The translations under genes and the position numbers were made by a program. From NCBI RefSeq assembly GCF_014196345.1, contig NZ_JACIDN010000004.1, forward strand, positions 124,001-188,000: a stretch of 64,000 nucleotides of DNA. Reading direction: 5' to 3'. This DNA comes from Methylobacterium brachythecii. GTDB taxonomy: Bacteria > Pseudomonadota > Alphaproteobacteria > Rhizobiales > Beijerinckiaceae. Within the stretch, counting starts at the first letter, position 1; the number at the start of each line of letters is the position of its first letter. Below are positions 51,982 through 60,723 of this stretch, piece after piece. Below the pieces are notes generated by a model. It was not told the DNA's origin. It was given only the letters and a program-made list of their open reading frames with translations, and did not search any database.

Positions 51982-52554
51982 GTGGAACACGCGCGCATCA
52001 CCCTGCATACCGTCTGTGGCCTGGAGGAACTGCCGAGCCACGGCGCCCGCGGCGTCACGCATGTGCTGTCGATCCTCGATCCCGGCTGGCCCGATCCGGA
52101 TTTCGGCGGGTACGGCACGCTTCGCCGCGCCGTGCTTCGCTTCCACGATGCCATCGTTCCGGGACCGGGCCTCGTCCTGCCGGAGCCCGGCGACGTCGAG
52201 ACGATCCTCGATTTCGGGCGATCGGTCGCGGCCGAGGCCGGCGAGGCCCACATCCTGGTTCATTGCCATCTCGGACTGTCGCGCTCGACGGCGGCCTTGG
52301 CGACACTCTTCGCACAGGCCGAGCCCGAGACGCCGGCCGATGCGCTGATCGGACGATTGCACGCGTTGCGGGACGGCGCCTGGCCGAATGCACGGATGAT
52401 CGGCTTCGCCGACGAGGCGCTCGGCCGCAACGGCACGCTCGTCGATGCCGTGCGCCGCCTGCATGGACGCCAGCTCGCGAGGAATCCGAGCCTCGACGCG
52501 GTGATGCGCGACCTCAACCGGGCCGCCGAGGTCGAGGCGGCCATCAAGCCCTGA
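51982..52554 (+). CDS. Dual-specificity/tyrosine phosphatase-like protein
   Basis: 190 residues from a GTG at 51982. The P-loop Cys-x5-Arg motif is present: ILVHCHLGLSRSTAALA (Cys95, Arg101). A preceding Asp in RFHDAIVP (near 56) could be the general acid. The N-terminal GLEELPSHGARGVTHVLSIL, then DPGWPDPDFGG pattern resembles alphaproteobacterial tyrosine-phosphatase-like proteins. Its target is unknown. It converges on the ABC binding-protein gene. Confidence 0.78.
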   Translation: MEHARITLHTVCGLEELPSHGARGVTHVLSILDPGWPDPDFGGYGTLRRAVLRFHDAIVPGPGLVLPEPGDVETILDFGRSVAAEAGEAHILVHCHLGLSRSTAALATLFAQAEPETPADALIGRLHALRDGAWPNARMIGFADEALGRNGTLVDAVRRLHGRQLARNPSLDAVMRDLNRAAEVEAAIKP

Positions 52555-52575
52555 GCCGGCTCAGTTCGTCTCGCT

Positions 52576-53721
52576 TCAGTTGGTTTTGGCGTAGTTGAAG
52601 TTGCCGTCGCGCCAGACGTAGAGCACGTAGCCCTGGGCGGTAACATCGCCCTTGGCGTCGAAGCCTACGGGACCGAGGACGAGGTCGAAGCGCTCGGTGT
52701 GCAACGCCTTGGCGATGGACCGTGCTTCGACACTGTGTCCGAAATTGCCGGCCTCGACGAGCGCCTGCAGAGCGGCATAGCCGTAGATCAGCGACCCGTC
52801 CGGCTCGCCGCCCTGCGCCTTTACCGCAGCCACCACCGCCTGCGCCTCCGGCTTGCGGCTCGGATCGAGATAGAAGGTCATCAGGACGCCGTTGCTCGCC
52901 GAGCCGGCGATCTTGCCGAATTCCGGCGTGGCGATTGACGAAGTGCCGAACCATTGCGGCTTGAACCCGCGATCTGCGGAGATCTTGACGAGGCGGCCCA
53001 TCTCCTGCGCGCCGCCGCCGTAATAGACCACGTCGATCCCTGCCGTCTTCAGCCGGTCGGCGAGCGCCGCATCGTCGACGTCGCCCGGCTGAAAGGCGGC
53101 GAACAACGCCTCGTTCACGCCGATCCGGTTGAGATTGTCCTTGGTCGAGGCGGCCAGCGCCCGCGAGGGCGGGGAGGGGTCGTAGAGGATCGCGATCTTG
53201 CGGTCGCGGAACCGCTCGGCGAGCACGGCCGCCGAGAGCTTGGCCTGGTCATCGTCGCGTCCGCAGACGCGAAAGATCGTCGGCAGGCCCCGGTCGGTGA
53301 GTTTGGCCGCGACGGAGGCCGCGGTGATCATCACGATCCCGTTGGCGGCGTAGATGTCTGAGGCGGTCAGGGAGGCGTTCGAGCAGACATGGCCGACCAC
53401 GAGCCGGACATTGGCCTGCACATAGTGGTTGGCCACGGCCGGAGCCTGGTTGGAATCGCAGGCGTCGTCTTGGACGTCGAGGACGATCTGTTCGCCGTCG
53501 AGGCCGCCCTTGGCGTTTGCGTCCTTGGTAGCCGCCTGGACACCGCGCAGGACCTGCTCGCCGATGGCGACGTAGGGACCGGAGCGCGGCAGGGCGACAC
53601 CCACCACCACGTCCGCGAAGGCAGGACAGGCGGCAGTCGCGAGAAGGGCGGATCCGAGGAGCAACCGCGGCAGGAGGCCGGCAACGCGCGCGCCGGGACA
53701 GAGAAGGCGTCCGATCGTCAT
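52576..53721 (-). CDS. Branched-chain amino acid-type ABC transporter substrate-binding protein (LivK-like)
   Basis: 381 residues from the ATG at 53721 (a GTG precedes at 53724; AAGGGG is upstream). It has a signal peptide (RLLLGSALLATAACPAFADV). VGVALPRSGPYVAIGEQVLR, then GVQAATKDANAKGGLDGEQI and NVRLVVGHVCSNASLTASDI are the LivK/Peripla_BP_6 pattern. The protein binds amino acids or similar solutes in the periplasm. Permease and ATPase genes are not adjacent. Confidence 0.88.
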   Translation of the reverse strand: MTIGRLLCPGARVAGLLPRLLLGSALLATAACPAFADVVVGVALPRSGPYVAIGEQVLRGVQAATKDANAKGGLDGEQIVLDVQDDACDSNQAPAVANHYVQANVRLVVGHVCSNASLTASDIYAANGIVMITAASVAAKLTDRGLPTIFRVCGRDDDQAKLSAAVLAERFRDRKIAILYDPSPPSRALAASTKDNLNRIGVNEALFAAFQPGDVDDAALADRLKTAGIDVVYYGGGAQEMGRLVKISADRGFKPQWFGTSSIATPEFGKIAGSASNGVLMTFYLDPSRKPEAQAVVAAVKAQGGEPDGSLIYGYAALQALVEAGNFGHSVEARSIAKALHTERFDLVLGPVGFDAKGDVTAQGYVLYVWRDGNFNYAKTN

Positions 53722-54024
53722 CACGCCCCTTCTAGCGCTCTTGTTCCGTCAGCCAAACCCGGCGGTGGGGCCACCGGCAGCCCCCGTCGAAGGCGAGGGC
53801 ATGACGGTGAAACCCCGCGAGGGCATGCCTGCCGCAATGCAATGACGCAAGCGGAGCCCTCGGCAAGAGGCGAAATTGACTGAGACGGCAGTGTGAGGCC
53901 GCTTCCGCCGGATGCCGGCTCGCGCACGTTACGATCGTGTCGGCGACACTGAGCTGCGTTCCGACAGCGTGTATCGAAACGCAGAAAATGTTCTTGATTC
54001 AAAGAGATCGTGGGTTTTCTTCCG
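53722..54024. other. Intergenic region, no gene seen
   Basis: About 300 bases between two minus-strand genes. The last 100 bases (53960-54024) are richer in A and T, such as CGAAACGCAGAAAATGTTCT, just before the wza terminator. No credible gene or RNA structure was found. Confidence 0.4.
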
Positions 54025-54052
54025 AAAAACAGGCGCTTTCTGCGCCTGTTTT
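54025..54052 (-). terminator. Intrinsic terminator overlapping the stop codon of the Wza-like gene
   Basis: AAAACAGGCGC (54026-54036) pairs with GCGCCTGTTTT (54042-54052), an 11-bp perfect stem with a 5-base loop, followed on the minus strand by TTTTTCGG. The gene's last bases are part of the stem. Confidence 0.88.
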
Positions 54053-55217
54053 AGCGCGTGTACGCGTAGGTCGATGCCGCTGCAGAGATCGGCGATGCGA
54101 CGGTGGAGAAGACGCTGAGGACCTTCTGGACTTCGGTGAAGGGCGCGTTGGAAACGTAGAGCATGTCGCGGCTGCGCATGCGGAAGGCCTGGCTCATGAA
54201 CAGGCTCTGCGGATCGCGCATGTTGAAGCGGTAGACCACCGGCACGAGCTTGGTGGTCAGCAGCGGCGAGCCGGGCTTCAAGCGCCGCACCAGGGTGTTG
54301 GGCTCGAAGCGGAACAGGAACACGCCCTCGGCATCCGCCTGGAGGTCGGACAGGCCGCGCGCCCGGGCGAGGCCCTGCGCCAGGGTGATGCCCTCGGCCG
54401 AGAACGGGATCTCGGTGGCGTTGCCGAGCGCGCCCAGCGCCATGAAGGTCTGCGGATCGCGCACCAGGGTGAGCACGTCGCTCGGCCGCATGAAGATGTT
54501 TTCGCGCGGGTTCGAGACCACGGCGGTGAGCGGCACCGTCACGGTGGTCTGACCGCGCGAGAGCCGCACGTAGGTCTCGCTGACCTGCCCCCTGACGCCG
54601 CCGGCCCCGGCGACTACGTCGAGCAGCCGGTCGCCCTTGCCCGAGAGCGGGATGCGCGCGCCCGAGGTGACCTCACCGGTCACCGTCACCGATTGCGAGA
54701 TGGGCTTGGACACCGTCACCAGCACCTGCGGCTGGATCGCCTTGCCGGCGAGTTCGCTCTCGATGAGCACCTGCACGTCCTGCGGACGGCGTCCCGCCAC
54801 CTGGATGCGGCCGGCATAGGGCACCGAGATCGCCCCGTCGCGGCTCACCACCTGCTCGGGGATCAGCGCCGATTTCGAGCCGGCCGAGAACCGGTCGGCC
54901 ACCAGCGGCCCCGAGAACAACCCGCCCGAGCCCGCTTCCCAGACCTGCACCGCCACCGAGTCACCCACCCCGATCACCGGCTCGGCCGACGGGCTGCGGT
55001 CGCCGAAGGTCGCCAGCAGGCTGTCGAGCGGCCGCGAGCGCAGAGCCTCGATCACCGCCGGCGACACGTCCACCAGCTCGTAGCGCGCATAGACCCCGCC
55101 CGGCGTCGCCACGTCCGCCCCGTCCACGATCGCGCTCGCCGTCGGACCCGCCGCAGGCAGGTACGAACAGCCCGAGGTCGCGAGCGCGACGCTGAGGGCA
55201 AGAGGAATGGAGCGCAT
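54051..55217 (-). CDS. Wza-like polysaccharide export outer membrane lipoprotein
   Basis: 388 residues. It starts with a lipoprotein signal (SIPLALSVALATSGCSYLPA, lipobox SGC at Cys17). The Poly_export domain has PVIGVGDSVAVQVWEAGSGG, then ISVPYAGRIQVAGRRPQDVQ and LIESELAGKAIQPQVLVTVS. Two SLBB-like segments follow (VTGEVTSGARIPLSGKGDRL and MALGALGNATEIPFSAEGIT). The C-terminus is likely the amphipathic outer-membrane helix. It forms a pore for capsule or exopolysaccharide. No Wzc-like partner is adjacent. Confidence 0.9.
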   Translation of the reverse strand: MRSIPLALSVALATSGCSYLPAAGPTASAIVDGADVATPGGVYARYELVDVSPAVIEALRSRPLDSLLATFGDRSPSAEPVIGVGDSVAVQVWEAGSGGLFSGPLVADRFSAGSKSALIPEQVVSRDGAISVPYAGRIQVAGRRPQDVQVLIESELAGKAIQPQVLVTVSKPISQSVTVTGEVTSGARIPLSGKGDRLLDVVAGAGGVRGQVSETYVRLSRGQTTVTVPLTAVVSNPRENIFMRPSDVLTLVRDPQTFMALGALGNATEIPFSAEGITLAQGLARARGLSDLQADAEGVFLFRFEPNTLVRRLKPGSPLLTTKLVPVVYRFNMRDPQSLFMSQAFRMRSRDMLYVSNAPFTEVQKVLSVFSTVASPISAAASTYAYTR

Positions 55218-55542
55218 ACAGGAGGGCCTGTCGTTTTCCTTGAGCCTGCTGCCTATCCCAAACCGCCAAGCCTGTCCGTGGCGAGGCGGTCACAGTGTTC
55301 TCCCGACGGCCCTCGTCGGGCCGCCGTCCCCGATTCGCACAAGCCGGACGGAAGATCTGATCCAGTTGCCGCACCGCCGCGCCCGTGCTCAACGGCATCG
55401 TCGCCTCCGGATCTTCGTGTCAGTGCCTCTTTTCGAGAGAGCTCGATTTTTATTCGAGGAATGCTCGCAACGTCCATCTTTTGACAGAATGCATGCCGAA
55501 TGACATGTGATGTTTACTATACTGCCGTAGTGGGGGCGCTGT
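55218..55542. other. Divergent intergenic region of the Wza-like and hydrolase genes
   Basis: About 325 bases without a credible gene. A stretch near 55490-55530 (CATGTGATGTTTACTATACT) is AT-rich and a probable promoter for the hydrolase gene. Confidence 0.4.
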
Positions 55543-56895
55543 GTGCAGTCTGATCTTGACGATGGAGGTCCGTCCTGTGGGGCGGACTCGGCGGGAAATT
55601 GTCTAGGCTATACGCCGCCAGATTTGCGGTACGATGGCCTGTCGAAACAATCGGCGTCGGTCCGGCGTCGGCACGTCTTCTATTGTCCTGGCTACGATCC
55701 GGAATCGCGCACCCGCTATCGCCTGCTCTTCGTGCGGGAACTGCTGCGGCACGCCAAATGTTTCGGTGAGGCCAAGCCTCAGATCAGCCGCGCCAGCCTC
55801 TCGGCGGACGGGCTCGTGCAGAGCTGGACCGTAACCGCTTCGGGTGGCGTCGAGACGAGCTACGACGTGCTGCTGTGGGATGACCTCGTCGCGCGGGACA
55901 CGGCGCGGTCGCGCTTCGTGAGCGTGGCCCTCCTCGTTATCGGCACCCTGCATGCGTTGATCCGAGGCAAGCTGTTCACGTTCTACCGGCTCAACTGGAA
56001 GTACGGGAACGTCATCCTCTACCCCTTCGTGCTGCTTCTGCTGCTCGGGGCGGCCACTGCGCTCGTTGCACTCGTCGTTCACGCCCATCTCGGCGACTGG
56101 TACGCACACAGTCTGGGCATGCCGCCCTGGGCGACGATTCCCCTCGGCATTCTCGTCGGCCTCGGCTGGATCAGGGCGATGGAGGCGTTCCTCAACCGCG
56201 CCTTCTTCTGGCAGATCCTGAACGATTGGGTGTTCAACTGGCAGCATGGCCAGGGCCGGAGGCCGGATTACGAGGCACGGCTCGACGTCTTCGTCGATCA
56301 CCTCGTCGCACGCCTCGCCGCCTTCGCCGGTGCGGGCGAGGCGCTGGACGAGATCCTGATCGTCGGCCATTCCACCGGCGGCCTTACCGCCGTGGAGGTC
56401 GCGGCGCGGCTGCTCGCTCGCGATCCCGAAATTGGCGCGCAGGGGCCGGTCCTGTCGCTCGCGACGCTCGGCTCGGGGCTGCCGCTGGTCGCGGTGCAGC
56501 CTCAGGCGGTCCGGGTCCGCGCCGACATCGCGAGCCTCGTCACGAGCCGGCGGGTCGCCTGGATCGACTACGTCGCGCCGCAGGACTGGATGAATTTCCC
56601 GCGCTTCAACCCGCTCCACGATCTGGACTTGCCGATCGAGGCCGGCTCGCCAATCGTCAACCCGACGATCCGCTCGGCTCGTTTTCGCGAGATCATCGCC
56701 GAGGAGACCTACCGCAAGGTCCGCCTTCGGCCGTTCCGGATGCATTTCCAGTTCCTGATGTCGAACGACCGGCGCGGCGCCTACGATTTCTTCGCGATGA
56801 CGCTCGGACCCGAGACCCTGCATCAGCGCGGGCTCGCCGACTGGGCCGCCCTCTCGACCGAACCTGCCCCTTCATGCGAGACGATGGCCGCCTGA
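55543..56895 (+). CDS. Membrane-associated alpha/beta-hydrolase-like protein
   Basis: 450 residues from a GTG at 55543. The first 40 residues show no signal. Near residue 45 it reads RRHVFYCPGYDPESRTRYRL. Three hydrophobic segments follow at about 128-145, 160-188 and 198-220 (FVSVALLVIGTLHALIRG, then VILYPFVLLLLLGAATALVA). A lipase-type nucleophile motif LIVGHSTGGLTAVEVAARLL occurs near residue 275. The C-terminus has no recognised motif. It may act on lipids in the inner membrane. Family is not certain. Confidence 0.7.
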   Translation: MQSDLDDGGPSCGADSAGNCLGYTPPDLRYDGLSKQSASVRRRHVFYCPGYDPESRTRYRLLFVRELLRHAKCFGEAKPQISRASLSADGLVQSWTVTASGGVETSYDVLLWDDLVARDTARSRFVSVALLVIGTLHALIRGKLFTFYRLNWKYGNVILYPFVLLLLLGAATALVALVVHAHLGDWYAHSLGMPPWATIPLGILVGLGWIRAMEAFLNRAFFWQILNDWVFNWQHGQGRRPDYEARLDVFVDHLVARLAAFAGAGEALDEILIVGHSTGGLTAVEVAARLLARDPEIGAQGPVLSLATLGSGLPLVAVQPQAVRVRADIASLVTSRRVAWIDYVAPQDWMNFPRFNPLHDLDLPIEAGSPIVNPTIRSARFREIIAEETYRKVRLRPFRMHFQFLMSNDRRGAYDFFAMTLGPETLHQRGLADWAALSTEPAPSCETMAA

Positions 56896-56919
56896 GGCGG
56901 GGTGCTCCCGTCGGCGCGG

Positions 56920-57447
56920 ATGCACGATGTGGTGGCCCCTTTGGTGCTCGTTGTGATGGGCGTATCGGGGTCCGGCAAGAGCACGCTCGCCGCGCTGTTG
57001 GCGGCACGTCTCGGCCTGCCCTTCGCCGATGGCGACGGCTTTCACACCCCTGAGACCATAGCCCGGATGCAGGCCGGCCATCCCCTCGACGATGCCGACC
57101 GTGAGCCCTGGCTTGCCCGGATCGCCGCCTGGATCAATGCGCGGCTGGCGCAGGGGGAGGGGGGCGTCGTCGCCTGCTCGGCCCTGCGCCGTGTCTATCG
57201 CGACGTCCTGGTTCGCGGTCGGCCGGAGGTGCGCATCGTGTATCTGGAGGGCAGCCGCGCCCTCATTGCCGATCGCCTCGCGCGTCGGCGCGGCCATTTC
57301 ATGCCGGCGGCCCTGCTCGACAGCCAGTTCGCCGATTTGGAACCCCCAGGCCTCGACGAGCGTCCGATCACGGTGGGGATCGAGGACGAGCCCGAACGGA
57401 TCACTGCGGCGATCCTCGCGCGCCTCCGCCTTACGAAGGATCGCTGA
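56920..57447 (+). CDS. gntK: Gluconokinase
   Basis: 175 residues from the ATG at 56920. Walker A is VMGVSGSGKSTLAALLAARL (residues 12-31). FADGDGFHTPETIARMQAGH, then PLDDADREPWLARIAAWINA and VACSALRRVYRDVLVRGRPE are GntK signatures. It phosphorylates gluconate to 6-phosphogluconate for the pentose phosphate or Entner-Doudoroff route. It sits between the hydrolase and a HAD gene, so a sugar-related cluster is possible. Confidence 0.92.
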   Translation: MHDVVAPLVLVVMGVSGSGKSTLAALLAARLGLPFADGDGFHTPETIARMQAGHPLDDADREPWLARIAAWINARLAQGEGGVVACSALRRVYRDVLVRGRPEVRIVYLEGSRALIADRLARRRGHFMPAALLDSQFADLEPPGLDERPITVGIEDEPERITAAILARLRLTKDR

Positions 57448-57463
57448 CGCGAGAGGAGCCGGC

Positions 57464-58276
57464 ATGGACATCGCCCTCGTGGTCTCGGACGTCGACGGCA
57501 CGCTCGTCACGACGGACAAGCGGTTGACGCCCGCGAGCGTCGACGCGGTGCGGCGGCTGGAGGCTGCCGGCATCGGCTTCACGATCGCCTCCTCCCGGCC
57601 TCCGGTGGGTTTCCGGTCGCTCGTCGCGCCCCTGAACCTGCGCCTGCCGATCGGAGCCTTCAACGGCGGTACGGTCGTTGGTCCGGACCTCGTGCCTCTC
57701 TCTCAGGCCTCGATTCCCGAACGCGCCGCGCGGCACGCGGTTGAAAACCTGCTTCGGGCGGAAATCGACGTCTGGGTTTTCGCCGAAGGCGCCTGGAACC
57801 TGCGCGATCCTGCCGCCTCCTACACCGACCTCGAGCGCCGGACGCTCGGCATCGAGCCGCGAGTCGTCGCTGACCTTGGTTCCCTGCTCGGAGCGGCACA
57901 GAAGATCGTCGGCGTCAGCTCCGATGCCGAGGGGCTCGCGCGTGCCGAATCGAGCCTCTCGGAGGCCTTGGGCGGCGAGGCCAATGTCGGGCGCTCGCAG
58001 GCCTATTACCTCGACGTCACGCCGCCGGGCGTGAGCAAGGGCAGCTTCGTCCTGGACCTGAGCCGCCGGCTCGGAATCGCTCCCGAGCGGATCGCGACCA
58101 TCGGCGATGCCGCCAACGACAGGGCGATGTTCGCGGTGAGCGGTCTGGCGATCGCGATGGGCAACGCGCAGCCTGACGTGCAGGCCGCCGCCACGGCGGT
58201 GACGACGAGCAACGACGAGGACGGCTTCGCCCGCGCCATCGAGCGGTTCGTCCTGAGAGACGCGCCGGGGAGGTGA
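57464..58276 (+). CDS. Cof-type HAD-superfamily phosphatase
   Basis: 270 residues from the ATG at 57464 after AGAGGAG. Motif I VVSDVDGTLVTTD carries nucleophile Asp9 and acid Asp11. The cap region begins with LPIGAFNGGTVVGPDL, and the C-terminal motif is IATIGDAANDRAMF. Cof-type enzymes dephosphorylate sugar phosphates, FMN or pyridoxal phosphate in the cytosol. Substrate unknown; proximity to gntK suggests a sugar phosphate. Confidence 0.88.
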   Translation: MDIALVVSDVDGTLVTTDKRLTPASVDAVRRLEAAGIGFTIASSRPPVGFRSLVAPLNLRLPIGAFNGGTVVGPDLVPLSQASIPERAARHAVENLLRAEIDVWVFAEGAWNLRDPAASYTDLERRTLGIEPRVVADLGSLLGAAQKIVGVSSDAEGLARAESSLSEALGGEANVGRSQAYYLDVTPPGVSKGSFVLDLSRRLGIAPERIATIGDAANDRAMFAVSGLAIAMGNAQPDVQAAATAVTTSNDEDGFARAIERFVLRDAPGR

Positions 58277-58451
58277 GCGAGTTCCGCGGACTGTGCCCCG
58301 GTGAACACAGAAAGTCGACGAACGGCCACGCTGTCCAACTCCGCCGGATCGAGGCCGCTTTCCGGCCTCATTTCGCCACGACCAAGCTCGGGTAACCGTG
58401 GCCGTCTCCGCGAGGAGAGAGGCCGAGGCATCGAACTTGGGTCACGCCGGA

Positions 58452-59354
58452 ATGCAAACGCGCCTCGCGCTCGCCGCTCTGATCGCCGTCGCTCCGGTCC
58501 CCGTGCTCGCTCAGGGCGCGCATGACAACATCGATGCGCTGATCGAGCAGCAGGCCAAGGCCAATAAGGTGCCCGCCGCCTTCGTCCACCGTGTGGTCAA
58601 GCGCGAGAGCAACTACAATCCGCGCGCCAAGGGCGGATCGGCGCTTGGGCTGATGCAGATCAAGCACGCGACGGCGCGCGGCATGGGCTACAAGGGCGAT
58701 GCGTCGGGCCTCTACGATCCCGAGACCAACCTGAAATACGGCATCGCCTATCTCGCCAGCGCCTACCGCCTCGCCAGGGGCGATCTCGACCAAGCCTACC
58801 GCTACTACAACAAGGGCTTCTACTACGCCGCCAAGAAGCTCGGCATCGAGACCGCGGTCACCGTCCCGGATGACATGCCGGCCGCCGCGCCGGTTCAGAC
58901 CGCCAGCTCCTCCAACGACTTCTCGAAGCTGTTCGGCTTGTCCTCCGGTGCGACGGCGGCGCCGACCCGGATCGCCTCCGCCGATCCGCAGGCGGGCATC
59001 GCCGGGACGACGGCGCTCGCCTACGCCGCTCCGTCCGGAACGGCTGGCTCCGTCGAGGTGCCGCTGCCTCCTCGCCGTCCGGCCGCCTTCGGCGGCGAGG
59101 CACAGTCCGCCCCTGCCGAAGCCCTCGCGCAGGTTTCGCTGGCTCCGGCTGCCCCGAATTCTCCCGCACCGAGCGCGTCCGGTTCGGCCGCGCCGCAGCA
59201 GGTGGCCTCCGCCGATCTCGTCGAGGTGCCGCTGCCCCCGCGCCGGCCGACCGCCGTCATGCTCGCCGCCGTCGCACGGCCGGCAGCCCCCGCTCGCAAG
59301 GCCAATCCGGCTGCCGAGGTTCTGGAAGCGACGGCGCTCCCCGCCGCGCAATAA
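58452..59354 (+). CDS. Secreted lytic transglycosylase with proline-rich repeats
   Basis: 300 residues from the ATG at 58452 with a signal peptide (TRLALAALIAVAPVPVLAQ). The SLT domain spans about 25-140: catalytic Glu52 in VVKRESNYNPRAKGGSALGL, then MQIKHATARGMGYKG and NLKYGIAYLASAYRLARGDL, then YRYYNKGFYYAAKKLG. The rest (about 145-300) is Ala/Pro-rich with two copies of VEVPLPPRRP (201-210 and 257-266). It cleaves peptidoglycan in the periplasm. The repeats may contact the cell wall or other proteins. Confidence 0.88.
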   Translation: MQTRLALAALIAVAPVPVLAQGAHDNIDALIEQQAKANKVPAAFVHRVVKRESNYNPRAKGGSALGLMQIKHATARGMGYKGDASGLYDPETNLKYGIAYLASAYRLARGDLDQAYRYYNKGFYYAAKKLGIETAVTVPDDMPAAAPVQTASSSNDFSKLFGLSSGATAAPTRIASADPQAGIAGTTALAYAAPSGTAGSVEVPLPPRRPAAFGGEAQSAPAEALAQVSLAPAAPNSPAPSASGSAAPQQVASADLVEVPLPPRRPTAVMLAAVARPAAPARKANPAAEVLEATALPAAQ

Positions 59355-59610
59355 CGCGCGCGGGCCCGCCAGCTACGCGTCACGGTTCTGCGAAGCCTCG
59401 CATTGGGAATGCCCCCGTTGCGAAATGCATGGGACCGTCGCTTGCGGAACGATTGCGTTCCTGCGCTCGAAGCGGCACATCTGCCGATCTGCTATTGCAA
59501 CGCAGCATAGGCGTGATCATGTCGAGGACGTGGTCTGCGATTTGCTGCGTGCCTCGCGTGAAGCGGAAGTCGCGCCTGTATCTCGGCGCATGGGGGAGGC
59601 TGATGACGCC

Positions 59611-60516
59611 ATGAGCGGCGTGGAACTCGAAACCGCTTTTCTGAGCGAGCTGGGCCGGCGCGTGCGCGAGGCGCGCACCATGCGCGGCCTGTCGCGCAAG
59701 TTGCTGTCGCAGACCTCCGGCCTCTCGGAGCGCTACATCGCCCAGCTCGAGAGCGGGCAGGGCAACGTCTCGATCATTCTCCTGCGACGGGTCGCGAACG
59801 CCATGGGCGTGCGCCTCGACGACATGATCGCCGGCGAGGAATCCACTTCGGAGTGGCGGCTGATCCGCGACCTGCTGCGCGACGCGTCGCCCGAACAGGT
59901 CGCGCTCGCCAAATCCGTGCTGTCCGGCACGTCGCCGCAGCAATCCGGTGAGAACGGCGGCATCCGCGTCGCGCTGGTGGGCCTTCGCGGCGCCGGTAAG
60001 TCGACGCTGGGGCGGCTCGTCGCCGAGCGCCTGGGCTGGACCTTCATCGAGCTGAATGCCGAGATCGAGCGCGAGAACGCGCTGTCCGTGCGTGAGATCT
60101 ACGCGATCTACGGCCAGGAGGGCTATCGCCGGCTGGAGCAGCGGGCGCTCCGGCGGCTGACGGGGCACCCCGGTCCAATGATCCTGGCGACCAGTGGCAG
60201 CATCGTCGCCGAACCGCTGACCTACGACCTCCTGCTCCAGTCCTTCCTGACCATCTGGCTGCAGGCCCGGCCCGAGGAGCACATGCAGCGCGTGCGCGAC
60301 CAGGGCCACCTCGAGACCAAGGGCGATCACGCGGCGGCCCTCGACGAGCTGCGAGCCGTCTTGATCAGCCGCGAGCCGCATTACGCCCGCTCCGCCGCGA
60401 CGGTCGACACGTCCGACGTGCCGGTCGCCACGATGCTCGACAGGCTCACGAGCGAGATTGAGGCCCGCATCCCGGCCGCCCGCGAGGCGCCCTCCAAGGA
60501 CCGGCGCAGCGCCTGA
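59611..60516 (+). CDS. BzdR/BoxR-like regulator: HTH fused to shikimate kinase-like domain
   Basis: 301 residues from the ATG at 59611 (GGGGGAGG upstream). Residues 12-75 form an XRE helix-turn-helix (LGRRVREARTMRGLSRKLLS, then QTSGLSERYIAQLESGQGNV). From about 118 a shikimate-kinase-like domain follows, with Walker A in VALVGLRGAGKSTLGRLVAE (124-132). This two-domain order is that of BzdR and BoxR, which in other bacteria sense benzoyl-CoA and control aromatic degradation. No box, bzd or other aromatic genes are adjacent, so its ligand and targets are unknown. Confidence 0.85.
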   Translation: MSGVELETAFLSELGRRVREARTMRGLSRKLLSQTSGLSERYIAQLESGQGNVSIILLRRVANAMGVRLDDMIAGEESTSEWRLIRDLLRDASPEQVALAKSVLSGTSPQQSGENGGIRVALVGLRGAGKSTLGRLVAERLGWTFIELNAEIERENALSVREIYAIYGQEGYRRLEQRALRRLTGHPGPMILATSGSIVAEPLTYDLLLQSFLTIWLQARPEEHMQRVRDQGHLETKGDHAAALDELRAVLISREPHYARSAATVDTSDVPVATMLDRLTSEIEARIPAAREAPSKDRRSA

Positions 60517-60523
60517 GAATCGC

Positions 60524-60556
60524 AAGGCCTCGGTGCGTGCGACGCACCGGGGCCTT
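60524..60556 (+). terminator. Long hairpin after the BzdR-like gene
   Basis: AAGGCCTCGGTGCGT (60524-60538) pairs with ACGCACCGGGGCCTT (60542-60556) over 15 positions with one G-U pair and a 3-base loop. It is eight bases after the stop codon. There is no T tract, so it may be a Rho-assisted end or an mRNA-stabilising hairpin. Confidence 0.65.
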
Positions 60557-60723
60557 GACGCAGCGCACCCTCGCGATCACTTCGGAAGCATCCGGTTCCC
60601 CGGTTGCGCGATCGGGCCACGGTTTTCTGCCGGGATCGTCACCGGCATTGGCAGATCGTTACCGGGGACGGGGCCAGGATAGGACCGGCCGCGATCCGTC
60701 CCCATCCGTTCCGAGGAGGAAGC

